Positions 37,881 through 51,797 of a stretch of 64,000 bases of DNA are shown here, one piece after another. Source of the DNA: Plasmodium brasilianum. Lineage: Eukaryota; Apicomplexa; Aconoidasida; Haemosporida; Plasmodiidae. The DNA is taken from positions 714,501 through 778,500 of the forward strand of contig NC_090118.1 in the NCBI RefSeq assembly GCF_023973825.1. Direction: 5' to 3'. The first letter of the stretch is position 1. The number at the start of each line of letters is the position of its first letter. The notes below the pieces were generated by a model, which saw only the letters and a program-made list of their open reading frames with translations, made no database searches and was not told where the DNA came from. Made by a program: the position numbers and the translations under genes.

Positions 37881-38039
37881 TTAATTTTGTGTATCTTTGA
37901 AAAAAAGGAAAATAAAATGTACATAATAATCATCCTTTTTTAAAATGGGCTAAAAGATGAAGATTTTTCAAAATGCAGCACCTGCGTCGTTGAGTGTATA
38001 TAAGCATATATGTGTTTATTTTTCGTTTTTTTATAATTT

Positions 38040-38360
38040 TGTATTTTTTCTTTTTTTATAATTTTATTTTATTTTTATTTTTTTTGTTTTTTTTTTTTTT
38101 GTTTTTTTGTGTTTTTGTTTTTTTGTGTTTTTGTGTTTTTGTTTTTTTGTTTTTTTGTTTTTTTGTTTTTTTTTTTTTTGTTTCTTTTTTTTACAGTTTT
38201 GTACTTTTTCTTTTTTTTACAGTTTTGTACTTTTTCTTTTTTTTACAGTTTTGTACTTTTTCTTTTTTTTACAGTTTTGTACTTTTTCTTTTTTTTACAA
38301 TTTTGTACTTTTTCTCTTTTTTATAATTTTGTACTTTTTCTCTTTTTTATAATTTTGTTT
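38040..38360 (+). repeat. T-rich minisatellite upstream of RPT3
   Basis: A region of GTTTTT units is followed by about six copies of a ~26 bp unit built on TTTTGTACTTTTTCTTTTTT, some ending ACAG and some ATAA. The long Phe-rich frames across it are repeat artefacts. It ends about 300 bp before the RPT3 start codon. Confidence 0.8.
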
Positions 38361-38657
38361 TTTCTTTTCTTTGCGTTTTTAAGCGAACCTTTTGGCTTGC
38401 GGTACCACTTTTAATGCATAATTTTTTTTCTTTTTTTCGAAATCGCTGAAATGTTCACGAAAAAGTAAAAAATCATTATTGCTTTTTTCATGTTGAAGAA
38501 AAACAAAAACAAAAGCAAAAACAAAAAGAGAAACAAAAACGCATTATCGATGGTTAAATTTTTTCCACCATAATAAAAGTAACATGAGAGTAGTTTGATA
38601 CGTTATAAGAGCAAAAAGAACAAGTTAATAAAAAAAAAAAAAATAAATTAATAAAAT

Positions 38658-40228
38658 ATGATGAAAATGGATAATATTAATAAATACCTGAAGGAGGAAG
38701 ATTACTACATAAAATTGAAAATTTTGAAGAAGCAAATTGATGTTCTAAACATTCAAGTAGGCGAAAAAGGCAAAGTACGCTGGCGCATTTGTATGTGTGT
38801 ATATATATATATACATATATTCGTACGTGTTATAAATATGCGCACATGTTTATGTACATTACGGAGCGAAACTTTCTTCATATGACGTCCTTTTTCCCGT
38901 TTTGAATATCCAATACGCTTATTTTTGATGTGCCCCTGTGATTTTTCCAAAATGAATTTGCACCACGTTGGAGTTAAAATGAGCCGCAGTTTTTTCATTC
39001 CAGGGGTGCATATGCATATGATACACGCATACACACGTATGTATATATAGAGTATATATAATACATGTTTACAAAATTTTTGTGTACGTATATTTGGACA
39101 TAACATGTGCATGTTGCGCGCGTTCTTACCCACATGCAGGAGGAGTACATCAAAGAGGAGCATAAGAATTTGAAGAGGGAGTTAATAAGATCGAAGAACG
39201 AAATAAAAAGAATTCAAAGTGTACCATTAATTATTGGTCAGTTTTTAGATATTATAGATAATAATTATGGAATAGTTAGTAGTACAGCAGGTTCAAATTA
39301 TTATGTTAGGATATTGTCAACATTAAATAAGGAGGACTTAAAACCGTCTGTGAGTGTAGCATTACATAGACATAGTCATTCTATAGTAAATATTTTACCA
39401 TCTGAGTCAGATAGTAGTATACAGTTATTACAGGTAAGTGAAAGACCAAATGTTAAATATACGGACTTAGGAGGTTTAGATACACAAAAACAAGAAATGA
39501 GAGAAGCAGTAGAATTACCTTTAAAAAGTCCAGAATTATATGAAAAGATAGGCATTGAACCACCTATGGGTATTTTAATATATGGTCCACCAGGTACCGG
39601 TAAAACTATGCTTGTTAAAGCTGTAGCTAATGAAACACAAGTTACTTTTATAGGTGTTGTAGGTTCTGAATTTGTTCAGAAATATTTAGGAGAAGGGCCC
39701 AGAATGGTACGAGATGTATTTAGATTAGCTAGAGAAAATTCACCTTCAATTATTTTTATAGATGAAGTAGATGCAATTGCTACAAAAAGATTTGATGCAC
39801 AAACTGGTGCTGATAGAGAAGTACAAAGAATATTATTAGAGTTATTAAATCAAATGGATGGGTTTGATAAATCAACGAATGTTAAAGTTATTATGGCTAC
39901 TAACAGAGCTGATACGTTAGACCCAGCTCTATTAAGACCAGGGAGATTAGATAGAAAAATTGAATTTCCCTTACCAGATAGAAAACAAAAAAGATTAATA
40001 TTTCAAACTGTAATTAGTAAAATGAATGTTAGTAGTGATGTTAATATTGAAAATTTTGTTGTAAGAAGTGATAAAATTAGTGCAGCTGATATTGCTGCTA
40101 TAGCTCAAGAGGCAGGGATGCAAGCCATAAGAAAAAACCGTTACATTATTACTGCTAACGATTTTGAACAGGGATACAAGACCCATGTGAGGAAGCAGTT
40201 GAGAGATTATGAATTTTACAATATATAG
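38658..40228 (+). CDS. RPT3: 26S proteasome regulatory AAA-ATPase subunit RPT3
   Basis: Two exons, 38658-38756 and 39140-40228, give 395 residues, close to the usual RPT3 length (~390-420). An N-terminal coiled coil is followed by the OB-like region ([14 protein letters not shown]), the RPT3-typical [14 protein letters not shown], then the AAA module: Walker A GPPGTGKT (residues 182-189), Walker [12 protein letters not shown], and the Arg-finger region [21 protein letters not shown]3 is one of six ATPases that unfold substrates and gate the 20S core. The C-terminus ends EFYNI; the HbYX-type gate-opening tail (human ends EFYK) is thus present but one residue longer. The intron splits the coiled coil. 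The gene follows a T-rich minisatellite. Confidence 0.95.
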
Positions 40229-40349
40229 ATAAAGAGCAGTCCGGGGAGAAAAAGGGGTACGGGGCAACCTTAACAGGGGTATATCTGATGTTCCGGTTGA
40301 GTAAAGTGTTGTACAGTAGTATTGTATAGGTAGACGGGGATAGAATCAC

Positions 40350-40510
40350 AACACATATTTTTTTTGCATTTTTACATTTCTGCATTTTTTGCATTTTTAC
40401 ATTTCTGCATTTTTTGCATTTTTACATTTCTGCATTTTTTGCATTTTTACATTTCTGCATTTTTCGCACTTTTACATTTCTGCATTTTTCGCACTTTTAC
40501 ATTTCTGCAT
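40350..40510 (+). repeat. ~25 bp minisatellite just downstream of RPT3
   Basis: About six to seven tandem copies of TTTTGCATTTTTACATTTC plus TGCA, some with TCGCAC variants. It is non-coding (Phe/His/Ile/Cys-rich frames only) and lies in the RPT3 3' flank. Confidence 0.85.
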
Positions 40511-40675
40511 TTTTTCGTTTTTTTATACTCCTACTTTTCGCTTTTTCCACCAACCAAAAACGTTATTAAATATGCATGAAAATTTATCTTTTTCATTCCT
40601 TTTCCTTCTTTTTCTTTCCATTTTATTCTTTTTTTTTCATTTTATAATCAACCTTGCTCATTCATAAAATGAATT

Positions 40676-40803
40676 GCACCCTTAGCGAAGCGCTCTGTGC
40701 ATTTCTAATTTTTCCAGCGCCTTTCTGTTTATCACATCAGATGCGATCACTTCGACTGTTATAACTGTTCCAGTAGTTACACCGGTTGGCATTGCTATTA
40801 CAT
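40676..40803. other. Unassigned GC-rich island (structured RNA or exon)
   Basis: A 128 bp island is much richer in G+C than its surroundings. It begins with a strong hairpin (GCAC, then AGCG-AAG-CGCT, then GTGC) and contains a second short one (ACTG-TTC-CAGT). On the minus strand it is open as MPTGVTTGTVITVEVIASDV to a stop after HRALR. On the plus strand it is open from an acceptor-like CCTTAG to a consensus GTATGT donor at 40803. Smaller islands at about 41072-41135 and 41311-41390 may belong to the same gene. Coding strand and function cannot be decided. Confidence 0.35.
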
Positions 40804-41534
40804 GTATGTTGGTATAGATATACATATGTATGAGTGTGTGTATGTACGCACAAGTAACTTCTATGTATATGCGCTTACTCTCGTATGCACTATTTAAGTC
40901 CTTGTTTATGAAAAAGGGGAAAATGCTGTGTTATTTTACCTTTATATTTTAAAAAGTCAAAAGATATAAAAAAAAATTGAAATGTAAATAAAAACAGCAA
41001 AAATATAAATAATATAAATATAAAAAAAAAATCACTAAAAAAATTTTCTCATACTTTATCATAAAAAAGGAAGTGGAATTAACACTAAATGCGAATGTCA
41101 TATGTGTCGCATTTGTATTTTATGAAAGCACAGGGGGGGATGAAAAAAAAAAAAAAATACACACATATGCACACATACATACATACATACAAACTTACAT
41201 ATATATATATATTAATAAATGGTGCTTTCCCCCGTTCCGGTATATATTTTTATCTATCTCTTTTTCTATCTCCTTTTTTGTCCCTTTTCCTACACCAATG
41301 TAGTGGAATTAGGATACTCGACATTAGCAGCTGATGAAAACACAAAGAAAAAGATTCATATTTCCTTCCTTATAATGATCTCCTTATAAGCAAAAATGCT
41401 TCATTACTAGTGCATGCAAGTCTCACATATAGAGGCATGCATTATTAATTGAGGGGAATATTAGTAATGGCAGTACAAATGCACGCATTACCACAATGGT
41501 GCAATATGGCCAATACCTCCACACCGCAGTGATG
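40804..41534. other. Intergenic, with two small unassigned islands
   Basis: Mostly AT-rich with (CATA)n and (TA)n near 41160-41215. Islands at 41072-41135 (plus frame VELTLNANVICVAFVFYEST) and 41311-41390 (plus frame ELGYSTLAADENTKKKIH before a stop) look less random, but no consistent splicing was found. They lie in the 3' flanks of RPT3 (+) and PGAM5-like (-). Confidence 0.3.
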
Positions 41535-42428
41535 CTAAAAATACGTAACATTCTCAAAGGGGAGGTGCGCTACAGAACCGAATTCCCTTAATATAACGGA
41601 TCCGTCGTCGTCTAAAACAAGCCAAGTAATACCACAGTTGTAGCTTGAAAACCTTAACCAAGCAAATAAGGGGAGTTGTAAAGCTCTACATAAAAAGTAT
41701 CTAATAACATTACCATGACATATTACTAACTGGTATTCATCTTCATCACCTGTGGGTTGATAAAAATATGTTTCATATGCTTTATTTATTCTTTTACTAT
41801 CAACCATAATTTTATTTGAATCAAATTTGGAGCTCTTTGGAATTGGGTCTGGTAAATATGGTGTTCCTTCATTTAAATTGGGATCATTTATCAATGTAGC
41901 ATTTGGAAAGTATTTACTTATTATTTGTGCTGTTTCTTTTGCTCTTATTAAATCTGAGTGATATATAACACTAATTTTTTTATTATTTAGTATATCTTTT
42001 AATTTTTTTCCAGTGATATCAGCTTGTTTACATCCTTGTTTAGTTAATCGTTTTGAATCTTCATCATGTCTATTTTTACGTTCATATTGTCCATGTCGAA
42101 CTAATATAATATTTTTTGCTACATGCTTTTTATCTCTTTTTCCTTCTTTTTTTTCTTTTGCTTTTTTTTCAATTAATTGTATATCAGGGTTGTACGAATA
42201 ATCATACTTATTATTCCATTTATATAGTACAAAATTTTCATATCCATATGTCAGACCTATTGATAAAGATAATGAAGCTACAGCTGTGTACAACATGTAC
42301 TTCTTTTTACCTTCTTTGATGTATTTTATTTCCACATGTTCTTTTGTATCACTGAATTTTCGTTTAAAGTAAAAATTATTTTTCAAATTTTTCGACAAAT
42401 TTATTTTGTTAAAAATCCTCTGGTACAT
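41535..42428 (-). CDS. PGAM5-like Ser/Thr phosphatase (histidine phosphatase superfamily)
   Basis: Single exon, 297 residues. The N-terminal 40 residues are basic and amphipathic, followed by a hydrophobic segment at about 44-63 (YMLYTAVASLSLSIGLTYG): a mitochondrial targeting and membrane anchor arrangement as in PGAM5. The catalytic domain starts with ILVRHGQYE (His112 in the RHG motif), then YHSDLIRAKETAQII, LNEGTPYLPDP and the second catalytic His in VICHGNVIRYF (His238). PGAM5 proteins are protein phosphatases at mitochondrial membranes despite the mutase-like fold. The preserved NEG..P insert supports PGAM5 over a glycolytic mutase. From memory, the P. falciparum homologue is annotated PGM2. 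Confidence 0.88.
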   Translation of the reverse strand: MYQRIFNKINLSKNLKNNFYFKRKFSDTKEHVEIKYIKEGKKKYMLYTAVASLSLSIGLTYGYENFVLYKWNNKYDYSYNPDIQLIEKKAKEKKEGKRDKKHVAKNIILVRHGQYERKNRHDEDSKRLTKQGCKQADITGKKLKDILNNKKISVIYHSDLIRAKETAQIISKYFPNATLINDPNLNEGTPYLPDPIPKSSKFDSNKIMVDSKRINKAYETYFYQPTGDEDEYQLVICHGNVIRYFLCRALQLPLFAWLRFSSYNCGITWLVLDDDGSVILREFGSVAHLPFENVTYF

Positions 42429-43085
42429 TTTGGAGGTAGGCGGTTTATCTGATCATTCGGCGGGTGGCTTCGTGATGAGTCTTAGTAGTGCGTGCACTTG
42501 GGATTTGTATATACTCTTACCCTTGCGCTGATATTTGTTCGTGCCTCTGTGCTGATATTTTTGTGTGCCCTTGTGTTTATACTTGCGTGTATATATTTAC
42601 GTATATATGCTTATGCATATACTACTAGGGCGTATTATATTTAGCGTGTTATGCCAGCAATTTTCAATATTTTTCAATAATTTTCATATTAAATCCAATA
42701 GTGTACCTATTCAGATGATTAGTTTATCATAACTCTTTACCGTTACCTATGTGTTACAAAAGAGCGGCCCTTTTTCTCTCTTAAATTTTTTTTTTTTTTT
42801 AATTCATAGGATGTATCTTGCAGCAGATACTTTTTTAACGCTCAACTGCCAACTGTTAACTGTCAACTTCAGCTGTCAACAGTCAGTTGTCAACTCTTAA
42901 TTTTCAAAGTGAAGAGTATTTCATTCCTGTTTCGTTTCTCCTTTGCTTCTGTTTCCTTCTTGCTTTCTTCGTGTTTTATTTTTTATTTTATTATTTTTTT
43001 TTTTTAATTAGATTTATGATTATATATATTACTCCACAATCACCCAGATAGAAATAAGTTTTTGTTTGCGTTTGTTTCAGTGATC

Positions 43086-43285
43086 ATAAGGAAAAATAAA
43101 AATATAAATAAAGATAAGAGTACGCATAAGAATAAAGATGAGCGTACGAATAAGAATAAAGATGAGCGTACGAATAAGAATAAAGATGAGCGTACGAATA
43201 AGAATAAAGATAAGAGCACACATAAGAATAAAGATAAGAGTACGAATAAGAATAAAAATAAGAGTACGCATAAAAATAAAATAAA
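43086..43285 (+). repeat. 24 bp minisatellite (Lys/Asn/Asp frame)
   Basis: About seven imperfect copies of AATAAGAATAAAGATGAGCG plus TACG. The plus frame across it reads as a KNKDERTN repeat, but there is no supporting exon structure, so it is called a repeat and not a gene. Confidence 0.75.
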
Positions 43286-43355
43286 AATTAGTCAAAAAAG
43301 GTAATGGGGTGTATTTGCGCTAAAATGGGCATTATGCGCACGTAAAACACATAAA

Positions 43356-43386
<31 letters not shown>

Positions 43387-43527
43387 GCATGCATAATGCA
43401 TGAGTTTAATGAAATGTTTATTTTGGGGAGTTGTGCACTCTATGTTTAGCACTGCACACAATGGGGGAATGCCTTCACACATATACATACATACATACAT
43501 ACGTATATTATATACATAAATACACAC

Positions 43528-43558
<31 letters not shown>

Positions 43559-43680
43559 CATATAAATACATACATTATATACATATAAATACATACATAT
43601 ATATACATATAAATACATACATATATATACATATAAATACATATATATACATACATATAAATACATACACATGCATATGT
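43356..43680 (+). repeat. (TA)n and (CATA)n microsatellites
   Basis: A (TA)n run at about 43360-43387 is followed, after a GC-richer gap, by CATA/TATA-type repeats from 43483 to 43672. Open frames across them are Tyr/Ile-rich artefacts. Confidence 0.8.
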
Positions 43681-44163
43681 GTACTTAATTTATCAATGGG
43701 AAAAGTGGCTGTTTTTTTTAAAAAAAAAAACTCTTTTTGCGAAATTTTAAAAAAGTAATTTATGAACAAGTTAAAAGAGTTAATTAGTGAATAAGCACAA
43801 ACATAAAAATATAAAAGATAAAAAGGAGAGAGCATTCAACATAATTTTTGCTCCATTTTTATTTTTGTAGTTGTTACGATGTATCATACATATATATATG
43901 CACATATATGTAATTCATATAAATATGTATGTAAATATGCTTGAATAGATTACACATCAATTCGTGCACCTTTAAAAGAACTGTAACGAGTGAGCTAAGT
44001 TCTTTTGGTATACTTGTAAAAAAGGTGTATAAGGGAAAGAAAATAGGGAAAAAAAAAAAAATTAAATTATGTCAAGCTAAATGGTATCATATTATATCAG
44101 TATGCACCACATTGTACCATATTAAATCATGTTGTTACAAATTGAGTCATATCAAATAAAACA

Positions 44164-44248
44164 ATGCCAAACTATTTCAATGGTGATAAAACGAGGGGAA
44201 ATCAACCTTGCGCGTTAGATCTTCCGCAATTTATATGTGCGCACTGGG
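44164..44248 (+). CDS. Probable first exon of an unidentified plus-strand gene
   Basis: An ATG at 44164 opens a 28-codon exon (MPNYFNGDKTRGNQPCALDL, then PQFICAHW) with non-random codon use, ending exactly at a consensus donor GGGTAAGTAT. The minus strand is closed here. Possible acceptors follow the pyrimidine-rich minisatellite (TCTCTCAG at about 44651 and TTTTGTAG at about 44688). The second gives a 44-codon in-frame exon, but it is antisense to the next minus-strand gene, so the downstream structure is unresolved. Confidence 0.4.
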
Positions 44249-44439
44249 TAAGTATAAAATTGCTGAACGCTATTAGGAAGGGGGTTGTTCACGTATATAC
44301 ACATATATACATGCATACTCATGTGTAAGTCCACGCCTTGGCATCTTTTATTCTGTAAATTGTTGCTGCTCAATTTGCATGTCTATGTAAGGTAAATGCT
44401 GTTACAATGTTTTTTTTTTTTATCCGTTGCTCATTGTCT

Positions 44440-44650
44440 CAATCTGTCTCTCTCTGCTTCTCTGCTTCTCTACTGCTCTGCTTCTCTACTTCTCTACTTC
44501 TCTGCTTCTCTACTGCTCTGCTTCTCTACTTCTCTACTTCTCTACTTCTCTACTTCTCTGCTTCTCTACTGCTCTGCTTCTCTGCTTCTCTACTTCTCTG
44601 CTTCTCTACTTCTCTGCTTCTCTACTTCTCTGCCCCTCTATGCCTCTCTC
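44440..44650 (+). repeat. CT-rich minisatellite (TCTCTACTTCTCTGCT units)
   Basis: About 210 bp of alternating TCTCTAC, TTCTCTGC and TGCTCTGC units, almost pure pyrimidine on the plus strand. The long Leu/Ser frames across it are artefacts. It could act as an extended polypyrimidine tract for an acceptor directly after it. Confidence 0.85.
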
Positions 44651-44696
44651 AGACTTTATGATCTAATGCGATGGCCCCCTTTTGTAGAAACAATCA

Positions 44697-45432
44697 TCAC
44701 ATTACGTTGTTTTCCAAAACACCCTTCAAATCCAACTTAAAGGCACTCATAAGTATTTGGTCAAATATTTGAGTAGCCTTATCGTATGTGCAATGGTTAC
44801 TCAGCATATTGTACGAGTTTAACGCTCCTGTTGAGTTAAAAACAAAATTTGTATTTTTTTTTAAATTAAAAATCATGTTAATATCTGGGTCTCCGTAATA
44901 ACTTCGAAAGTATCCTTCTTTATGGAAAACGAAAGGGGTATGATGCACACTCTTTACTCTATTTGTAAATTTTCTTATCTATAATAAAATGGAAGAAAAC
45001 GAAATGAATAAAGTACTCGCCATGTGACAAAGCCATAAGTGGGGTGGGGTGCGGTGATGATAAGGAAGGAAAAATGAATTGTAAACTTATTTAGTTTACT
45101 TTGCGATTATATGATGGTTCTACGCATTTACAGTGACAGTACTATGATAATACCACTACATTATTACGATAACACTACGCATTTATAGTCAGCTTGCTAT
45201 GAAGTACTTATTGGCTTACTTGGTCATCTATTATCTTGTTCGTATACTTATGTATCAAGAAATGAAAAAAAGGTATGTAAGTCCTATGGCCTGTTTCCCA
45301 ATAAATGTTATTTTGCTGTAAAAAATATGGGTGCTCATCTGAAGATGTTGACTTCAATGAGTTCTCAATCATTTTTTCATTTTGTTCTTTTTGTTTTTCA
45401 TTTTTCTTTTCTAAACTTTTATATCCTCCCAT
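44697..45432 (-). CDS. Conserved-looking small protein, unknown function
   Basis: Two exons, 45432-45220 and 44978-44697, with donor CAA|GTAAGC and acceptor TTATTATAG, give 164 residues in frame. The N-terminal third is Lys/Glu/Asn-rich. The remainder has ordinary globular composition ([19 protein letters not shown], then [18 protein letters not shown]). No signal peptide or membrane helix is obvious, and no family is recognised. It lies between the synteny junction and the chromosome-8-like block. Confidence 0.65.
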
Positions 45433-46526
45433 TTCATCAAAAAAAAATTGTAAAAATGAGGTGTAATAAAAAATTGGGGGTGGGGGGAAGGGGTAAGTTG
45501 TCAGGATGTTAAAATCGAAGAGAAACTTTTGTGAAAACGTGAACTTGATTAAAGAAAAAAATATTGTAAGCCTTTTTTTCAGCTAATTATATTTATTCTT
45601 TATTTATTCTTTATCTATTCTTTATCTATACTTTGTTTGCGCTTTATTCCTTTTTGTTATATTATTATTATTTTTTTTTTATACATCCTTAAGAGTTACC
45701 AAAATGAGAAAATAAAAATTTTACGGGATCGTAATTTTTTCATTTCGCTTTAAAAGTGGACATATGCACGGTTTCTTATATATATATATATATATATATA
45801 CATATACATGTTTGTTTGCGTATGTATATATTTTGCTACGCCATAAAAAGAACTCAGAAAGGTAGCTCACACGTATGTATATGTAATAAACATACATACG
45901 TACCATATAATTATGAACAAGGCAAAATATACGCATGCGATCGTGAGCATATTGACGTTTCCCATTTGCACATCATCACACCTCGAATCAATTTTTCTTT
46001 TTTTAAATAAATCTAGCGTTTTTCTAGTCATAATAAATGCGCGATAATTTGGGCGGATTATAGTTCGCAAAAATATATACATATATGTATTATATGTACA
46101 TATTATATATATATATATAAATTTTTTTATTTTTTTTTTTGCCCATACTGTTTCACTGTCTTGAATTTTTTTGATTTAGTTGTATTATTATTTTTGAATG
46201 TTTCTTTAATTACCCAAAATGAAAAAAAAAAAAAAAAAAAATAGAGCTATAGCTACGTTTAACGGGTACGTAGCTCTTTAAAGAATATACCTTTTGCCAT
46301 CTAATACACACAGGAGGAACAAATAAGTTATATGTAATAAATAAAAAAGAAAACTTGTTTCCGAGATATTTAAAAAAAAAAAAAAAAAAAAAAGAATTTC
46401 CAAAAAAACGATGATCAGTCTTTAGTTAAATTTTTTAAAGCAAAGAATTTTTTTACATTTTTTAATTTCCTCTTTACACACTTTTAATACATTTTTATTT
46501 TACGCATATATTAAGCTTCTCTTTAA

Positions 46527-46589
<63 letters not shown>

Positions 46590-46745
46590 TTTTATTTTTT
46601 CCCCTTTCCTGAAAATACTTCAACCAAACTGCTCTGACTACTGTAACTACTCTAAAAGAGTAGCAAGGCTTAAAAATTAAAAAGAAAAAGAAGAAAACAA
46701 ACCAACGTGTACCACTGCTCATTCACTTCTCTTCACTAGAACCAA
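45433..46745. promoter_or_regulatory. Divergent intergenic region with hairpin and long poly-T
   Basis: About 1.3 kb between divergently transcribed genes. It contains (TA)n at 45778, poly-A at 46221 and 46373, a 58-base T run at about 46530-46587 and a perfect 8 bp inverted repeat (AGCTACGT / ACGTAGCT, 46251-46258 and 46268-46275). No coding exon is convincing. Confidence 0.45.
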
Positions 46746-49167
<2,422 letters not shown>

Positions 49168-49273
49168 TAAAAAACGAAAAGAAAAAAGAATGAACAAACG
49201 AACGAACGAATGAACGAATGAGCGAATAAACGATCGAACGAATGAACAAATGGAGTGCGGAAGGTAGTAGTTC

Positions 49274-50166
49274 TTATCTGTTGGATGGCTTGGCCCATTC
49301 CACCTAGAAGAAAAAAAAAAATATATTAAAATAAAATGAAGTATAAAGAAATAAAAGGGAAAAATTAACGAAGTGACAAAGCAACAAAGGAAAAACTTAA
49401 AAAAAAAAAAAAAAAAAAGAATAAATGCAATTAAATATGACAAAATTCCACAAAAAAATATGCTGCAAGTGTGCAGGGGTGCACTTTTTAAATAAATCAA
49501 AAAAAATTTATATATTTCTCTTTTCATTTCTTACGCTTAAGAGCAAATTCTCAAAACCATGTCTGTTCAATTTTTCAATTGCCCTCTTTGCTTCTTCTCT
49601 ATTTGAATAAGTAATAAATGCAAATCCCTTCGAATTTTTTGTTTCCCTAATAATGTTAAGGTACCAAAAGAAATAGTTAGCATAATTTTATATTACATCA
49701 TTTTGTATAGTGACAAGTAACAAAATAAAAATTAATATGGAGTAATAGAAGTAATAAGAAAATAGACAAGGATAAAGAAACAACGAGTATTATTATACAC
49801 AAGTACACATATATATGTATTATAATGTATTATATTATTACTTATGCTTCGCCAAAAACATTCGGACTATGCTCCCTACTCTTCCAAATAAGGTAGACAA
49901 TTCGCTTTCCTGTTTTAGCAGAAAAAAAATAAAATAAAATAAGTAATTTAAATGGATGTAACATTTATATTGATGTCATATATTTGTACTGATGTAATAT
50001 TTATATGCGTGCTTTTAATTTTTATATAGCTCATTTTCAAATAATTTTGTTATTTCCCCTCCCCCCCTTTTTTTAATATAATCGCTTTAATATTTCTTCC
50101 TTTTTTTATAATTACATTGACGTCTTCACTTAAGTTCGTTACACGAATGGTGCATTCTTTATTTTG

Positions 50167-50206
<40 letters not shown>

Positions 50207-51115
50207 ATCAGAACATTGTAACGGAACTACAAAGCAACAAAATAATCAACTACAAAATGACTGTACTGTTAAGATGTTACGATATTATTTTTTTATAATT
50301 TAAAATATGGACAAAGAAAGAATTAAGAATATTTTATGAAAGTGCATTAAAGTTACATGTGTACGATAGAAAGGCACGTCTTTCCTGGCTGCAGCTTTGC
50401 TGGCATCCTCTGGTTTAGCTTCCTAAAAGGAGGAACATGTAAATAAGTTAACACATAAATGAATATACAACACACACACACACACACACACGCAAGCATG
50501 CAAATATGTGTGTACGTATGTATATCTGTATGTATATGTGTATATGTAATATATTCCTATATATATATATCTATGTATGCACGCGTGTGTGTTTTAAAAA
50601 TAGACAGATCAGGAGTACCTCCGCCTCTTCATCCTTAATGATTTTAAATCTGTTCCTTAAGTCTTTAGCTGTTTTATCAGTTTGCTCTGCGAATAAGTAA
50701 TCATATTCTGTGCCTTTAAAAAAGTCATGCAAATTATTTTTTGGGACTTCTATATTTACAACATCTGTTGGTTCAACTATGACTGAACTGCACTGTGTAA
50801 GGTAAAGGAAAAAAAAAAAAAATAAAAAATAATATGTACATTAAGTAAAGAGTGAATAACGTAAAAAGAATAAAATTACAGTATCATGTTTGTAGCATCT
50901 ACTATTTAACGAAAATGTCATAGAACTTCTTGCAACAATATAACAGTAAAATATGTTTATGAGGGTATTAAAGTTTATATGCGTGTATGCATAATATGTG
51001 CACATTTTTTTATTACACTATCGATGTTAAAATTTTTTAAGTTAAGGCGATTATTAATTTCTTTATTGAGTCTCTTTTTTATTACAACTTCTTTAATTTT
51101 CTTTGTGACCTAAGC

Positions 51116-51146
<31 letters not shown>

Positions 51147-51745
51147 AAATAAAGTGAAATGAAATGAAACAAAATAACGCAATATATATATAAATAAAAG
51201 CCTAATTCCATCAAGGTGTAGCAATTTCAAAAAACTGCCTGTACTTACTTTAACTGTTTGCTTTTTTAAATTTTCGGAGTACTTGGTAACAACTTTAATA
51301 CCATTTTCGTAGTTTGTAAAATAGGACAACTTTTTATTGTTCTCTATATCGTCATCCGCATCTATATCTTCCCATTTTTTTTCTACACAGGGACAGAAAG
51401 AAAAAGAATAAAAATAAAAAAAAAAGGTACATATAAAATGAAAAAAAAAAAAAAAAATTGATGTAAATATGTGTAACCCCTTTTAAGAGTACACCCTCAC
51501 TTTCTTATGTAATTTCTTTTATTTCATTTTTGACATTTTTTAAATTACTATTTTCATTGTCGTTTAAAGACTCGTCATCATCTACATCAATATCTACCCA
51601 CTTTTTTTTTTCTAAAAATGGTAAAATAAAAAAATAAAAAAAAAGTGGAAAATATATTAAGATAAATGTCAAATAACAAGTGAAAATAAATACGTTCCTT
51701 CATTTTTCGGCTAATCCATATTGCTAAACATAAAAAGAATTGCGC

Positions 51746-51797
<52 letters not shown>

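Larger units (their letters stand above)
42429..44163. other. Repeat-rich intergenic region at apparent synteny junction
   Basis: About 1.7 kb with the PGAM5-like promoter at its left end, several poly-T runs, a 24 bp minisatellite, and (TA)/(CATA) microsatellites. Neighbouring blocks to left and right match two different P. falciparum chromosomes from memory. No convincing gene. Confidence 0.45.

Noticed and set aside
37994..38414. Phe-rich overlapping plus-strand frames
   Set aside because: Homopolymer T and a T-rich minisatellite; three frames open at once with no other residues of note.
43062..43304. 80-residue plus-strand frame with KNKDERTN repeats
   Set aside because: It covers only the 24 bp minisatellite and lacks splice sites or a globular part; the antisense is also open.
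44396..44740. Ser/Leu-rich plus-strand frames
   Set aside because: Created by the CT-rich minisatellite; all three frames are open.
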